Shown here in pieces: positions 35,499 to 47,800 of a stretch of 64,000 bases of DNA. Numbering within the stretch: position 1 is the first letter of the stretch; each line of letters begins with the position of its first letter. The notes beneath the pieces were generated by a model. That model saw nothing but the letters and a program-made list of their open reading frames with translations. It was not told the origin of the DNA and did not search any database. Source of the stretch: Coriaria nepalensis (taxonomy: Eukaryota; Streptophyta; Magnoliopsida; Cucurbitales; Coriariaceae); assembly GCA_027186245.1 (NCBI GenBank), contig CP114482.1, positions 28,043,209 through 28,107,208 on the forward strand, given 5' to 3'. Position numbers and translations under genes: made by a program.

Positions 35499-38030
35499 CA
35501 CTTCGAAAAAAATTCGGCCTTTAAACATGAGTTTCGTGCATAACTTGCAGTTGATCTATTGAAGGCAACAATGCATTTGTTTAGGCTTAAAGTCATGTCA
35601 ATGAGTCTCTTCTTGTCGTTAAATCATTCTAAATTAAGTCGAACGAATTCTATTTTCGCCCTTCAAACATGATTTTCTTACATAACTTGCAATTAATCTA
35701 TTGAAGACAACAATGCATTATTTTAGCCTTAAAAATCATATCATTCAGTCTTTTCATATCATTAAATTTTTTGGAACCACATCGAACCAATTCTATTTTT
35801 GCATTTAAGACACAACTTTCGTGCATAACTTGCAATTGATCTATTGAAGGCAACTATCCATTTTTTTAGCCTTAAAGTCATATTATTGCATCTCTTTTAG
35901 TCACTAATTTTTCTAAATCACTTTGAACGAAATTCGGCCTTTAAACATGACTTTCGTGCGTAACTTGCAGTTGATCTATTGAAGAAGACAATGCTTTTGT
36001 TTAGCCTTAAAGTCATGTCAATGAGTCTCGTCTAGTCGTTAAATCATTCTATATTAAGTCGAACGAATTCTATTTTCGCCCTTCCAACATGATTTTCTTA
36101 CATAACTTGCAATTAATCTATTGAAGACAACAATGCATTATTTTAGCCTTAAAAAGCATATCATTCAGTCTTTTCATATCATTAAATTGTTTGGAAGCAC
36201 TTCGAACCAATTCTATTTTTTAAATTTTAAGACAGAACTTTCATGCATAACTTGCAATTGATCCATTGAAGGCAACTATCCATTTTTTTAGCCTTCAAGT
36301 CATATTATTGCGTCTTTTTTATTCAGTAAATCATTCTAAATCACTTCGAATGAAATTCGGCCTTTAAACATTACTTTCTTGCATAACTTGCAGTTGATCT
36401 ATTGAAGGCGACAATGCATTTGTTTAGCCTTAAAGTCATGTCAATGAGTCTCTTCTAGTAGTTAAATCCTTCAAAATTAAGTCGAACGAATTCTATTTTC
36501 GCCCTTCAAACATGATTTTCTTACATAACTTGCAATTAATCTATTGAAGACAACAATGCATTATTTTAGCCATAAAAAGCATATCATTCAATCTTTTCAT
36601 ATCATTAAATTGTTTTGAAGCACTTCGAACCAATTCTATTTTTGCATTTAAGACAGAACTTTCATGCATAACTTGCAATTGATCTATTGAAGGCAACTAT
36701 CCATTTTTTTAGCCTTAAAGTCATATTATTGCGTCTCTTTTATTCAGTGAATCATTCTAAATCACTTCGAATGAAATTCGGCCTTTAAACATTACTTTCG
36801 TGCATAACTTGCAGTTGATCTATTGAAGGCGAGAATGCATTTGTTTAGCCTTAAAGTCATGTCAATGAGTCTCTTCTAGTCGTTAAATCCTTCAAAATTA
36901 AGTAGAACGAATTCTATTTTCGCTCTTCAAACATGATTTTCTTACATAACTTGCAATTAATCTATTGAAGACAACAGTGCATTATTTTAGCCATAAAAAG
37001 CATATCATTCAGTCTTTTCATATCATTAAATTGTTTTGAAGCACTACGAACCAATTCTATTTTTGCATTTAAGACACGACTTTCATGCATAACTTGCAAT
37101 TGATCTATTGAAGGCAACAATCCATTATTTTAGCCTTAAAGTCATATTATTACGTCTCTTTTAGTCATTAATTTTTCTTAATCACTTTGAACGAAATTCG
37201 ACCTTTAAATATGACTTTCGTGCATAAGTTGCAGTTGATCTATTGAAGGCAACAATGCTTTTGTTTAGCCTTAAAGTCATGTCAATGAGTCTATTCTAGT
37301 CCTTAAATCATTCTAAATTAAGTCGAACGAATTCTATTTTCGCCCTTCAAACATGATTTTCTTACATAACTTGCAATTAATCTATTGAAGACAACAATGC
37401 GTTATTTTAGCCATAAAAAGCATATCATTCAGTCTTTTCATATCATTAAATTGTTTGGAAGCACTTCGAACCAATTCTATTTTTTCATTTAAGACACGAC
37501 TTTCATACATAACTTGCAATTGATCTATTAAAGGCAACTATCCATTTTTTTAACCATAAAGTCATATTATTGCATCTCTTTTAGTCATTAATTTTTCTAA
37601 ATCACTTTGAATGAAATTCGACCATTAAACATGACTTTCGTGCATAACTTGCAGTTGATCTATTGAAGGCAACAACGCATTTTTTTAGCCTTAATGTCAT
37701 GTCAATGAGTCTATTCTAGTCGTTAAAACATTCTAAATTAAGTCGAATGAATTCTATTTTCGCCCTTTAAACATGATTTTCTTACATAACTTGCAATTAA
37801 TCTATTGAAGACAACAATGCATTATTTTAGCCATAAAAAGCATATCATTTAGTCTTTTCATATCATTAAATAGTTTGGAAGCACTTCGAACCAATTATAT
37901 TTTTGCATTTAAGACACGACTTTCATGCATAACTGGCAATTGATCTATTGAAGGCAACAATCCATTTTGTTAGCCTTAAAGTCATATTATTGCGTCTCTT
38001 TTAGTCAGTAAATCATTCCAAATCACTTCG

Positions 38031-38166
38031 AATGAAATTCAGCCTTTAAACATGACTTTCGTGCATAACTTGCAGTTGATCTATTGAAGGCAACAATGCA
38101 TTTGTTTAGCCTTAAAGTCATGTCAATGAGTCTCTTCTAGTCGTTAAATCATTCTAAATTAAGTTG
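38031..38166 (+). repeat. Monomer E (136 bp), representative copy
   Basis: This is the first monomer of the 421-bp unit. It begins AATGAAATTC followed directly by (A/G)GCCTTTAAACATGAC. Compared with all other monomers it lacks about 6 bp of the CTATTTT stretch near its 5' end, which explains the 136-bp length and removes both the 5' dyad and the EcoRI site. It carries GTCATGTCAATGAGTCTCTT and ends AAATTAAGTCG. Copies after about 45 kb often have AACATCACTTTCG, TTGGAGTTGATC and GGCAAAAATGC instead of AACATGACTTTCG, TTGCAGTTGATC and GGCAACAATGC. Confidence 0.92.
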
Positions 38167-38309
38167 AACGAATTCTATTTTCGCCCTTCAAACATGATTT
38201 TCTTACATAACTTGCAATTAATCTATTGAAGACAACAATGCATTGTTTTACCCATAAAAAGCATATCATTCAGTCTTTTCATATCATTAAATTGTTTGGA
38301 AGCACTTCG
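38167..38309 (+). repeat. Monomer F (143 bp), representative copy
   Basis: This is the second monomer of the 421-bp unit, beginning AACGAATTCTATTTTCGCCC with the unit's only regular EcoRI site. It contains AACATGATTTTCTTACATAAC (ATTTTATTAC in copies after about 44 kb), AATTAATCTATTGAAGACAAC and either AGCCATAAAAAGC or AGCCTTAAAAAGC. Its right half (CATATCATTCAGTCTTTTC, then AAATTGTTTGGAAGCACTTCG) is the most diverged part of any monomer. Confidence 0.92.
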
Positions 38310-38451
38310 AACCAATTCTATTTGTGCATTTGAGACACGACTTTCATACATAACTTGCAATTGATCTATTGAAGGCAACTATGCATTTTTTTAGCCTTAA
38401 AGTCATATTTTTGCATCTCTTTTAGTTAGTAAATCATTCTAAATCACTTGG
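38310..38451 (+). repeat. Monomer G (142 bp), representative copy
   Basis: This is the third monomer of the 421-bp unit, beginning AACCAATTCTATTTTTGCAT or AACCAATTCTATTTGTGCAT, then AGACACGACTTTCATGC or AGACACGACTTTCATAC. It has a characteristic run of seven or so T in GCATTTTTTTAGCC and ends TAAATCATTCTAAATCACTTCG. The GAATTC present in A, D and F is CAATTC here, so no EcoRI site. Its 5' third resembles monomer C of array I. Confidence 0.92.
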
Positions 38452-40136
38452 AATGAAATTAAGCCTTTAAACATGACTTTTGTGCATAACTTGCAGTTGA
38501 TCTATTGAAGGCAACAATGCATTTGTTTAGCCTTAAAGTCATGTCAATGAGTCTCTTCTAGTCGTTAAATCATTCTAAATTAAGTCGAACGAATTCTATT
38601 TTCGCACTTCAAACATGATTTTATTACATAACTTGCAATTAATCTATTGAAGACAACAATGCATTATTTTAGCCATAAAAAGCATATCATTCAGTCTTTT
38701 CATATCATTAAATTGTTGGGAAGCACTTCGAACCAATTCTATTTTTTTATGTAAGACAGGACTTTCATGCATAACTTGCAATTGATCTATTGAAGGCAAC
38801 AATCCATTTTTTTAGCCTTAAAGTCATATTATTGCATCTCTTTTAGTCAGTAAATCATTCTAAATAACTTCGAATGAAATTCGGCGTTTAAACATGACTT
38901 TCGTGCATAATTTGCAGTTGATCTTTCGAAGGCAACAATGCATTTGTTTAGCCTTAAAGTCATGTCAATGAGTCTCTTCTAGTCGTTAAATCATTCTAAA
39001 TTAAGTCGAACGAATTCTATTTTCCCCCTTTAAACATGATTTTCTTACATAACTTGCAATTAATCTATTGAAGACAATAATGCATTGTTTTAGCCATAAA
39101 AAGCATATCATTCAGGCTTTTCATATCATTAAATTGTTTGGAAGCACTTCGAACCAATTCTATTTTTGCGTTTAAGACAGAACTTTCATGCATAACTTGC
39201 AATTGATCTATTGAAGGCAACTATCCATTTTTTTAGCTTTAAAGTCATATTATTGCGTCTCTTTTATTCAGTAAATCATTCTAAATCACTTCGAATGAAA
39301 TTCGGCCTTTAAACATTACTTTCGTGCATAACTTGCAGTTGATCTATTGAAGGCGAGAATGCATTTGTTTAGCCTTAAAGTCATGTCAATGAGTCTCTTC
39401 TAGTCGTTAAATCATTCTAAATTAAGTCGAACGAATTCTATTTTCCCCCTTTAAACATGATTTTCTTACATAACTTGCAATTAATCTATTGAAGACAACA
39501 ACGCATTGTTTTAGCCATAAAAAGCATATCATTCAGTCTTTTCATATCATTAAATTGTTTGGAAGCACTTCGAACCAATTCTATTTGTGCATTTGAGACA
39601 CGACTTTCATACATAACTTGCAATTGATCTATTGAAGGCAACTATGCATTTTTTTAGCCTTAAAGTCATATTTTTGCATCTCTTTTAGTTAGTAAATCAT
39701 TCTAAATCACTTTCGAATGAAATTAAGCCTTTAAACATGACTTTCTTGCATAACTTGCAGTCGATCTATTGAAGGCAATAATGCATTTGTTTGCCCTTAA
39801 AGTCATGTCAATGAGCCTCTTCTGGTTGTTAAATCATTCTAAATTAAGTCGAACGAATTTTATTTTCGCCCTTCAAACATGATTTTCTTACATAACTTGC
39901 AATTAATCTATTGAAGACAACAATGCATTATTTTAGCCATAAAAAGCATATCATTCAGTCTTTTCATACCATTAAATTGATTGGAAGCACTTCGAACCAA
40001 TTCTATTTTTTTATGTAAGACACGACTTTCATGCATAACTTGCAATTGATCTATTGAAGGCAACAATCCCATTTTTTAGCCTTAAAGTCATATTATTGCA
40101 TCTCTTTTAGTCAGTAAATCATTCTAAATAACTTCG

Positions 40137-40413
40137 AATGAAATTCGGCGTTTAAACATGACTTTCGTGCATAACTTGCAGTTGATCTTTTGAAGGCAAG
40201 AATGCATTTGTTTAGCCTTAAAGTCATGTCAATGAGTCTCTTCTAGTCGTTAAATCATTCTAAATTAAGTCAAACGAATACTATTTTCACCCTTCGAACA
40301 TGATTTTCTTACATAACTTGCAATTGATCTATTAAAGGCAACTATCCATTTTTTTAGCCTTAAAGTCATATTATTGCATCTCTTTTAGTCATTAATTTTT
40401 CTAAATCACTTCG
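40137..40413 (+). repeat. Two-monomer unit E-F/G (277 bp)
   Basis: This is the third dimer unit. F (here with ACCCTTCGAACATG) switches to G at CATAACTTGCAATTGATCT, then ATTAAAGGCAACTATCC. The switch point is the same shared stretch as in the two dimers near 33-34 kb. Confidence 0.92.
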
Positions 40414-43400
40414 AATGAAATTCGACCTTTAAACATGACTTTCGTGCATAACTTGCAGTTGATCTATTGAAGGCAACAGTGCATTTGTTTAGCCTTAATG
40501 TCATGTCAATGAGTATATTGTAGTCGTTAAATCATTCTGAATTAAGTCGAACGAATTCTATTTTCGCCCTTCAAACATGATTTTCTTACATAACTTGCAA
40601 TTAATCTATTGAAGACAATAATGCATTGTTTTAGCCATAAAAAGCATATCATTCAGTCTTTTCATATCATTAAATTGTTTGGAAGCACTTCGAACCAATT
40701 CTATTTTTGCATTTAAGACACAACTTTCATGCATAAGTTGCAATTGATCTATTGAAGGCAACTATGCATTTTTTTAGCCTTAAAGTCATATTATTGCGTC
40801 TCTTTTAGTTAGTAAATCATTCTAAATCACTTCGAATGAAATTCGGCCTTTAAACATTACTTTCGTGCATAACTTGCAGTTGATATATGGAAGGCGACAA
40901 TGCATTTGTTTAGCCTTAAAGTCATGTCAATGAGTCTCATCTAGTCGTTAAATCATTCAAAATTAAGTCGAACGAATTCAATTTTCGCCCTTCAAACATG
41001 ATTTTCTTACATAACTTGCAATTAATCTATTGAAGACAACAATGCATTATTTTAGCCATAAAAAGCATATCATTTGGTCTTTTCATATCATTAAATAGTT
41101 TGGAAGCACTTCGAACCAATTCTATTTTTGCATTTAAGACACGACTTTCATGCATAACTTGCAATTGATCTATTGAAGGCAGCAATCCATTTTTTTAGCC
41201 TTAAAGCCATATTATTGCGTCTCTTTTAGTCAGTAAATCATTCTAAATAACTTCGAATGAAATTCGGGCTTTAAACATGACTTTCGTGCGTAACTTGCAG
41301 TTGTTCTATTGAAGGCAACAATGCATTTGTTTAGCCTTAAAGTCATGTCAATGAGTCTCTTCTAGTCGTTAAATCATTCTAAATTAAGTCGAACGAATTC
41401 TAGTTTCGCCCTTCAAACATGATTTTCTTACATAACTTGCAATTAATCTATTGAAGACAGCGATGTGTTATTTTAGCCATAAAAAGCATATCATTCAGGC
41501 TTTTCATATCATTAAATTGTTAGGAAGCGATCCGAACCAATTCTATTTGTGCATTTAAGACACGACTTTCATATATAAATTGCAATTGATCTATTGAAGG
41601 CTACTATGCATTTTTTTAGCCTTAAAGTCATATTATTGCATCTCTTTTAATCAGTAAATCATTCTAAATCACTTCGAATGAAATTCGGCCTTTAAACATG
41701 ACTTTCGTGCAAAACTTGCAGTTGATCTATTGAAGGCAACAATGCATTTGTTTAGCCTGAAAGTCATGTCAATGAGTCTCTTCTAGTCGTTAAATCATTC
41801 TAAATTAAGTCGAACGAATTCTATTTTCGCCCTTCAAACATGATTTTCTTACATAACTTGCAATTAATCTATTGAAGACAACAATGCGTTATTTTAGCCA
41901 TAAAAAGCATATCATTCAGTCTTTTCATATCATTAAATTGTTTGGAAGCACTTCGCACCTATTCTATTTTTTCATTTAAGACGCGACTTTCATGCATAAC
42001 TTGCAATTGATCTATTGAAGGCAACAATCCATTTTTTTAGCCTTAAAGTCATATTATTGCGTGTCTTTTAGTCAGTAAATCATTCTAAATAACTTCAAAT
42101 GAAATTTGGCGTTTAAACATGACTTTCGTGCATAACTTGCAGTTGATGTATTGAAGGCAACAATGCAATTGTTTAGCCTTAAAGTCATGTCAATGAGTCT
42201 TTTCTAGTCGTTAAATCATTCTAAATTAAGTCGAACGAATTTTATTTTCGCCCTTCAAACATGATTTTCTTACATAACTTGCAATTAAGCTATTGAAGAC
42301 AACGATGCATTATTTTAGCCATAAGAAGCATATCATTCAGTCTTTTCATATCATTAAATTGTTTGGAAGCACTTCGAACCAATTCTATTTGTGCATTTAA
42401 GACACGACTTTCATACATAACTTGCAATTGATCTACTGAAGGCAACTATGCATTTTTTTAGCCTTAAAGTCATATTTTTGCGTATCTTTTAGTCAGTAAA
42501 TCATTCTAAATCACTTCGAATGAAATTTGGCCTTTAAACATGACTTTCGTGCATAACTTGCAGTTGACCTATTGAAGGCAACAATGCATTTGTTTAGCAT
42601 TAAAGTCTTGTCAATGAGTCTCTTCTAGTCGTTAAATCATTCTAAATTTAAGTCGAACGAATTCTATTTTCGCCCTTCAAACATGATTTTCTTACATAAC
42701 TTGGAATTAATCTATTGAAGACAACAATCCATTATTTTAGCCATAAAAATGATATCATTCAGTGTTTCCATATCATTAAATTGTTTGGAAGCACGTCGAA
42801 CCAATTCTATTTTTTGCATTTAAGACACGACTTTCATGCATAACTTGCAATTGATCTATTGAAGGCAACTATGCATTTTTTTAGCCTTAAAGTCATATTT
42901 TTCCGTATCTTTTAGTCTGTAAATCATTCTAAATCACTTCGAATGAAATTCGGCCTTTAAACATGACTTTCGTGCATAACTTGCAGTTGATCTATTGAAG
43001 GTAACAATGCATTTGTTTAGCTTTAAAGTCATGTCTATGAGTCTCTTCTTGTCATTAAATCATTCTAAATTAAGTCAAACGAATACTATTTTCACCCTTC
43101 GAACATGATTTTCTTACATAACTTGCAATTAATCTATTGAAGACAACAATGCATTATTTTAGCCATAAAAAGCATATCATTCAGTCTTTTCATATCATTA
43201 AATTGTTAGGAAGCGCTTCGAACCAATTCTATTTGTGCATTTAAGATACGACTTTCATACATAACTTGCAATTGATCTAGTGAAGGCTACTATGCATTTT
43301 TTTAGCCTTAAAGTCATATTATTGCGTCTCTTTTAATCAGTAAATCATTCTAAATCACTTCGAATGAAATTCGGCCTTTAAACATGACTTTCGTGCGAAA

Positions 43401-44194
43401 CTTGCAGTTGATCTATTGAATGCAACAATGCATTTCTTTAGCCTGAAAGTCATGTCAATGAGTCTCTTCCAGTCGTTAAATCATTCTAAATTAAGTCGAA
43501 CGAATTCTATTTTCGCCCTTCAAACATGATTTTCTTACATAACTTGCAATTAATCTATCGAAGACAACAATCCATTGTTTTAGCCTTAAAAAGCATATCA
43601 TTTGGTCTTTTCATATCATTAAATAGTTTGGAAGCACTTCGAACCAATTCTATTTTTTGCATTCAAGACACGACTTTCATGCATAATTTGCAATTGATCT
43701 ATTGAAGGCAACAATCCATTTTTTTAGCTTTAAAGTCATATTATTGCGTCTCTTTTAGTCAGTAAATCATTCTAAATCACTTCGAATGAAATTCGGCTTT
43801 TAAACATGACTTTCGTGCATAGCTTGCAGTTGATCTATTGAAGGCAACAATGCTTTTGTTTAGACTTAAAGTCATGTCAATGAGTCTCTTCTAGTCGTTA
43901 AATCATTCTACATTAAGTCGAACGAATTCTATTTTCGCCCTTCAAACATGATTTTATTACATAACCTGCAATTAATCAATTGAAGACAATAATGCATTAT
44001 TTTAGCCTTAAGAAGCATATCATTCAGTGTTTCCATATCATTAAATTGTTTGGAAGCGCTTCGAACCAATTCTATTTGTGCATTTAAGACACGACTTTCA
44101 TACATAACTTGCAATTGATCTATTGAAGGCTACTATGCATTTTTTTAGCCTTAAAGTCATGTTATTGCGTCTATTTTAGTCAGTAAATCATTCT

Positions 44195-44880
44195 AAATCA
44201 CTTTGAATGAAATTCGGCCTTTAAACATGACTTTAGTGCATAACTTGCAGTTGATCTATTGAAGACAAAAATGCATTTGTTTAGCCTTACAGTCATGTTA
44301 ATGACTCTCTTCTAGTCGTTAAATCATTCTAAATTAAGTCGAACGAATTCTATTTTCGCCCTTCAAACATGATTTTCTTACATAACATGCAATTAGGCTA
44401 TTGAAGACAACAATGCATTATTTTAGCCATAAAAAGCATATCATTCAGTCTTTTCATATCACTTAATTGTTTTGAAGCACTTCGAACCAATTCTATTTTT
44501 GCATTTAAGACACGACTTTCATGCATAACTTGCAATTGATCTATTGAAGGCAACAAAGCATTTTTTTGGCCTTAAAGTCATATTTTTGCGTCTCTTTTAG
44601 TCAGTAAATCATTCTAAATCACTTCGAATGAAATTCGGCCTTTAAACATCACTTTCGTGCATAACTTCCAGTTGATGTATTGAAGGCAACAATACATTTG
44701 TTTAGCCTTAAAGTCATGTCGATGAGTCTCTTCTACTCGTTAAATCATTCTAAATTAAGTCAAAGGAATTCTATTTTCGCCCTTCAAACATGATTTTATT
44801 ACATAACTTGCAATTAATCGATTGAAGACAACAATGCATTATTTTAGCCTTAAAAAGCATATCATTTAGTCTTTTCATAT
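44195..44880 (+). repeat. Block recurring about 17.25 kb downstream
   Basis: Rare variants here recur at 61.45-62.13 kb: GAAGACAAAAATGC, AGCCTTACAGTCATGTTA, GACTCTCTTCTAG, AACATGCAATTAGGC (AACATACAATTAGGC in the copy), CAACAAAGCATTTTTTTGGC (44,551 and 61,801), GCAACAATACATTTG, TTCTACTCG and AGTCAAAGGAAT. The 17,250-bp offset is about 41 units. The downstream copy carries many single-base indels. Confidence 0.82.
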
Positions 44881-47800
44881 CATTAAATTGTTTGGAAGCA
44901 CTTCGAACCAATTCTATTTTTGCATTGAAGACACGACTTTCATGCATAACTTGAAATTGATCTATTGAAGGCAACTATCCATTTTTTTAGCCTTAAAGTC
45001 ATATTATTGCGTCTCTTTTAGTCAGTAAATCATTCAAATCACTTCGAATGAAATTCGGCCTTTAAACATGACTTTCGTGCATAACTTGCAGTTGAACTAT
45101 TGAAGGCAACAATGCATTTGTTTAGCCTTAAAGTCATGTCAATGAGTCTCTTCTTGTCGTTAAATCATTCTAAATTAAGTCGAACGAATTCTATTTTCGC
45201 CTTTCAAACATGATTTTATTACATAACTTGCAATTAATCTATTGAAGACAACAATGCATTGTTTTAGCCTTAAAAAGCATATCATTCAGTCTTTTCATAT
45301 CATTAAATTGTTTGGAAGCACTTCGAACCAATTCTATTTGTGCATTTGCGACACGACTTTCATACATAACTTGCAATTGATCTATTGAAGGCAACTATAC
45401 ATTTTTTTAGCCTTAAACTCATATTATTGGGTCTCTTTTAGTCAGTAAATCATTCTAAATCACTTCGAATGAAATTCGGCCTTTAAACATGACTTTCGTG
45501 CATAACTTGCAGTTGAACTATTGAAGGCAACAATGCATTTGTTTAGCCTTAAAGTCATGTCAATGAGTCTCTTCTTGTCGTTAAATCATTCTAAATTAAG
45601 TTGAACGAATTCTATTTTCGCCTTTCAAACATGATTTTATTACATAACTTGCAATTAATCTATTGAAGACAACAATGCATTTTTTTAGCCTTAAAAAGCA
45701 TATTATTCAGTCTTTTCATATCATTAAATTGTTTGGAAGCACTTCGAACCAATTCAATTTGTGCATTTGAGACACAACTTTCATACATAACTTGCAATTG
45801 ATCTATTGAAGGCAACTATGCATTTTTTTAGCCTTAAAGTCATATTATTGCGTCTCTTTTAGTCAGTAAATCATTCTAAATCACTTCGAATGAAATTCGG
45901 CCTTTAAACATCACTTTCGTGCATAACTTGGAGTTGATCTGTTGAAGGCAAAAATGCATTTGTTTAGCCTTAAAGTCATGTCAATGAGTCTCTTCTAGTC
46001 GCTAAATCATTCTAAATGAAGTCGAATGAATTCTATTTTCGCCCTTCAAACATGATTTTATTACAGAACTTGCAATTAATCTATTGAAGACAACAATGCA
46101 TTATTTTAGCCTTAAAAAGCATATCATTCAGTCTTTTCATATTATTAAATTGTTTGGAAGCACTTCGAACCAATTCTATTTGTGCATTTGCGACACAACT
46201 TCCATAAATAACTTGCAATTGATCTATTAAAGGCAACTTTGCATTTTTTTAGCCTGAAAGTCATATTTTTGCGTTTTTTTAGTCAGTAAATCATTCTAAA
46301 TCACTTCGAATAAAATTCGGCCTTTAAACATGACTTCCGTGCATAGCTTGCAGTTGAACTATTGAAGGCAACAATGCATTTGTTTAGCCTTAAAGTCATG
46401 TAAATGAGTCTCTTCTAGTCGTTAAATCATTCTAAATTAAGTCGAACGAATTCTATTTTCGCCTTTCAAACATGATTTTATTACATAACTTGCAATTAAT
46501 CTATTGAAGACAACAATGCATTGTTTTAGCCTTAAAAAGCATATCATTCAGTCTTTTCATATCATTAAATTGTTTGGAAGCACTTCGAACCAATTCTATT
46601 TGTGCATTTGCGACACGACTTTCATACATAACTTGCAATTGATCTATTAAAGGCAACTATGCATTTTTTTAGCCTTAAAGTCATATTGTTGCGTCTCTTT
46701 TAGTCAGTAAATCATTCTAAATCACTTCGAATGAAATTCGGCCTTTAAACATCACTTTCGTGCATAACTTGAGGTTGATCTATTGAAGGCAAAAATGCAT
46801 TTGTTTAGCCTTAAAGTCATGTCAATGAGTCTCTTCTAGTCGTTAAATCATTCTAAATTAAGTCGAATAAATTCTATTTTCGCCCTTCAAACATGATTTT
46901 ATTACATAACTTGCAATTAATCTATTGAAGACAACAATTCATTATTTTAGCCTTAAAAAGCATATCATTCAGTCTTCTCATATCATTAAATTGTTTGGAA
47001 GCACTTCGAACCAATTCTATTTGTGCATTTGAGACACGACTTTCATACATAACTTGCAATTGATCTATTGAAGGCAACTATGCATTTTTTTAGCCTTAAA
47101 GTCATATTTTTGCGTCTCTTTTAGTCAGTAAATCATTTTAAATCACTTCGAATGAAATTAAGCCTTTAAACATGACTTTCGTGCATAACTTGCAGTTCAT
47201 CTGTTGAAGGCAACAATGCATTTGTTTAGCCTTAAAGTCATGTCAATGAGTCTCTTTTAGTCGTTAAATCATTCTAAATTAAGTCGAACGAATTCTATTT
47301 TCGCCCTTCAAACATGATTTTATTACATAACTTGCAATTAGGCTATTGAAGACAACAATGCGTTGTTTTAGCCATAAAAAGCATATCGTTCAATCTTTTC
47401 ATATCATTAAATTGTTTGGAAGCACTTCGAACCAATTCTATTTGTGCATTTGAGACACGACTTTCATACATAACTTGCAATTCATCTATTGAAGGCAACT
47501 ATGCATTTTTTTAGCCTTAAACTCATATTATTGGGTCTCTTTTAGTCAGTAAATCATTCTAAATCACTTCGAATGAAATTCCGCCTTTAAACATCACTTT
47601 CGTGCATAACTTGGAGTTGATCTATTGAAGGCAAAAATGCATTTGTTTAGCCTTAAAGTCATGTCAATGAGTCTCTTCTAATCGTTAAATCATTCTAAAT
47701 TAAGTTGAACGAATTCTATTTTCGCCCTTCAAACATGATTTTATTACATAACTTGCAATTAATCTATTGAAGACAACAATGCATTATTTTAGCCTTAAAA

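Larger units (their letters stand above)
27805..44600 (+). repeat. Array II, left zone (subfamily IIa)
   Basis: E copies have AACATGACTTTCG and TTGCAGTTGATC or TTGCAGTCGATC, and F copies have GATTTTCTTACATAAC. Units are more varied than further right: G endings include both AGTCAGTAAATC and AGTCATTAAATTTTTC, and E beginnings vary among ATTCGG, ATTCAG, ATTCAA, ATTCGA and ATTAAG. All three dimer units of the array lie here. I see no gene in any frame. Confidence 0.85.

Noticed and set aside
35575..35590. Telomere-like TTTAGGC
   Set aside because: It is an isolated point variant of the TTTAGCC core of the monomer, with no tandem telomeric repeats anywhere in the window.
38444..38470. CENP-B box-like sequence around the G/E boundary (TTCGAATGAAATTCGG in most copies)
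   Set aside because: The spacing of the second CG-containing half does not fit the mammalian NTTCGNNNNANNCGGGN pattern; it is two bases too long and lacks CGGG.
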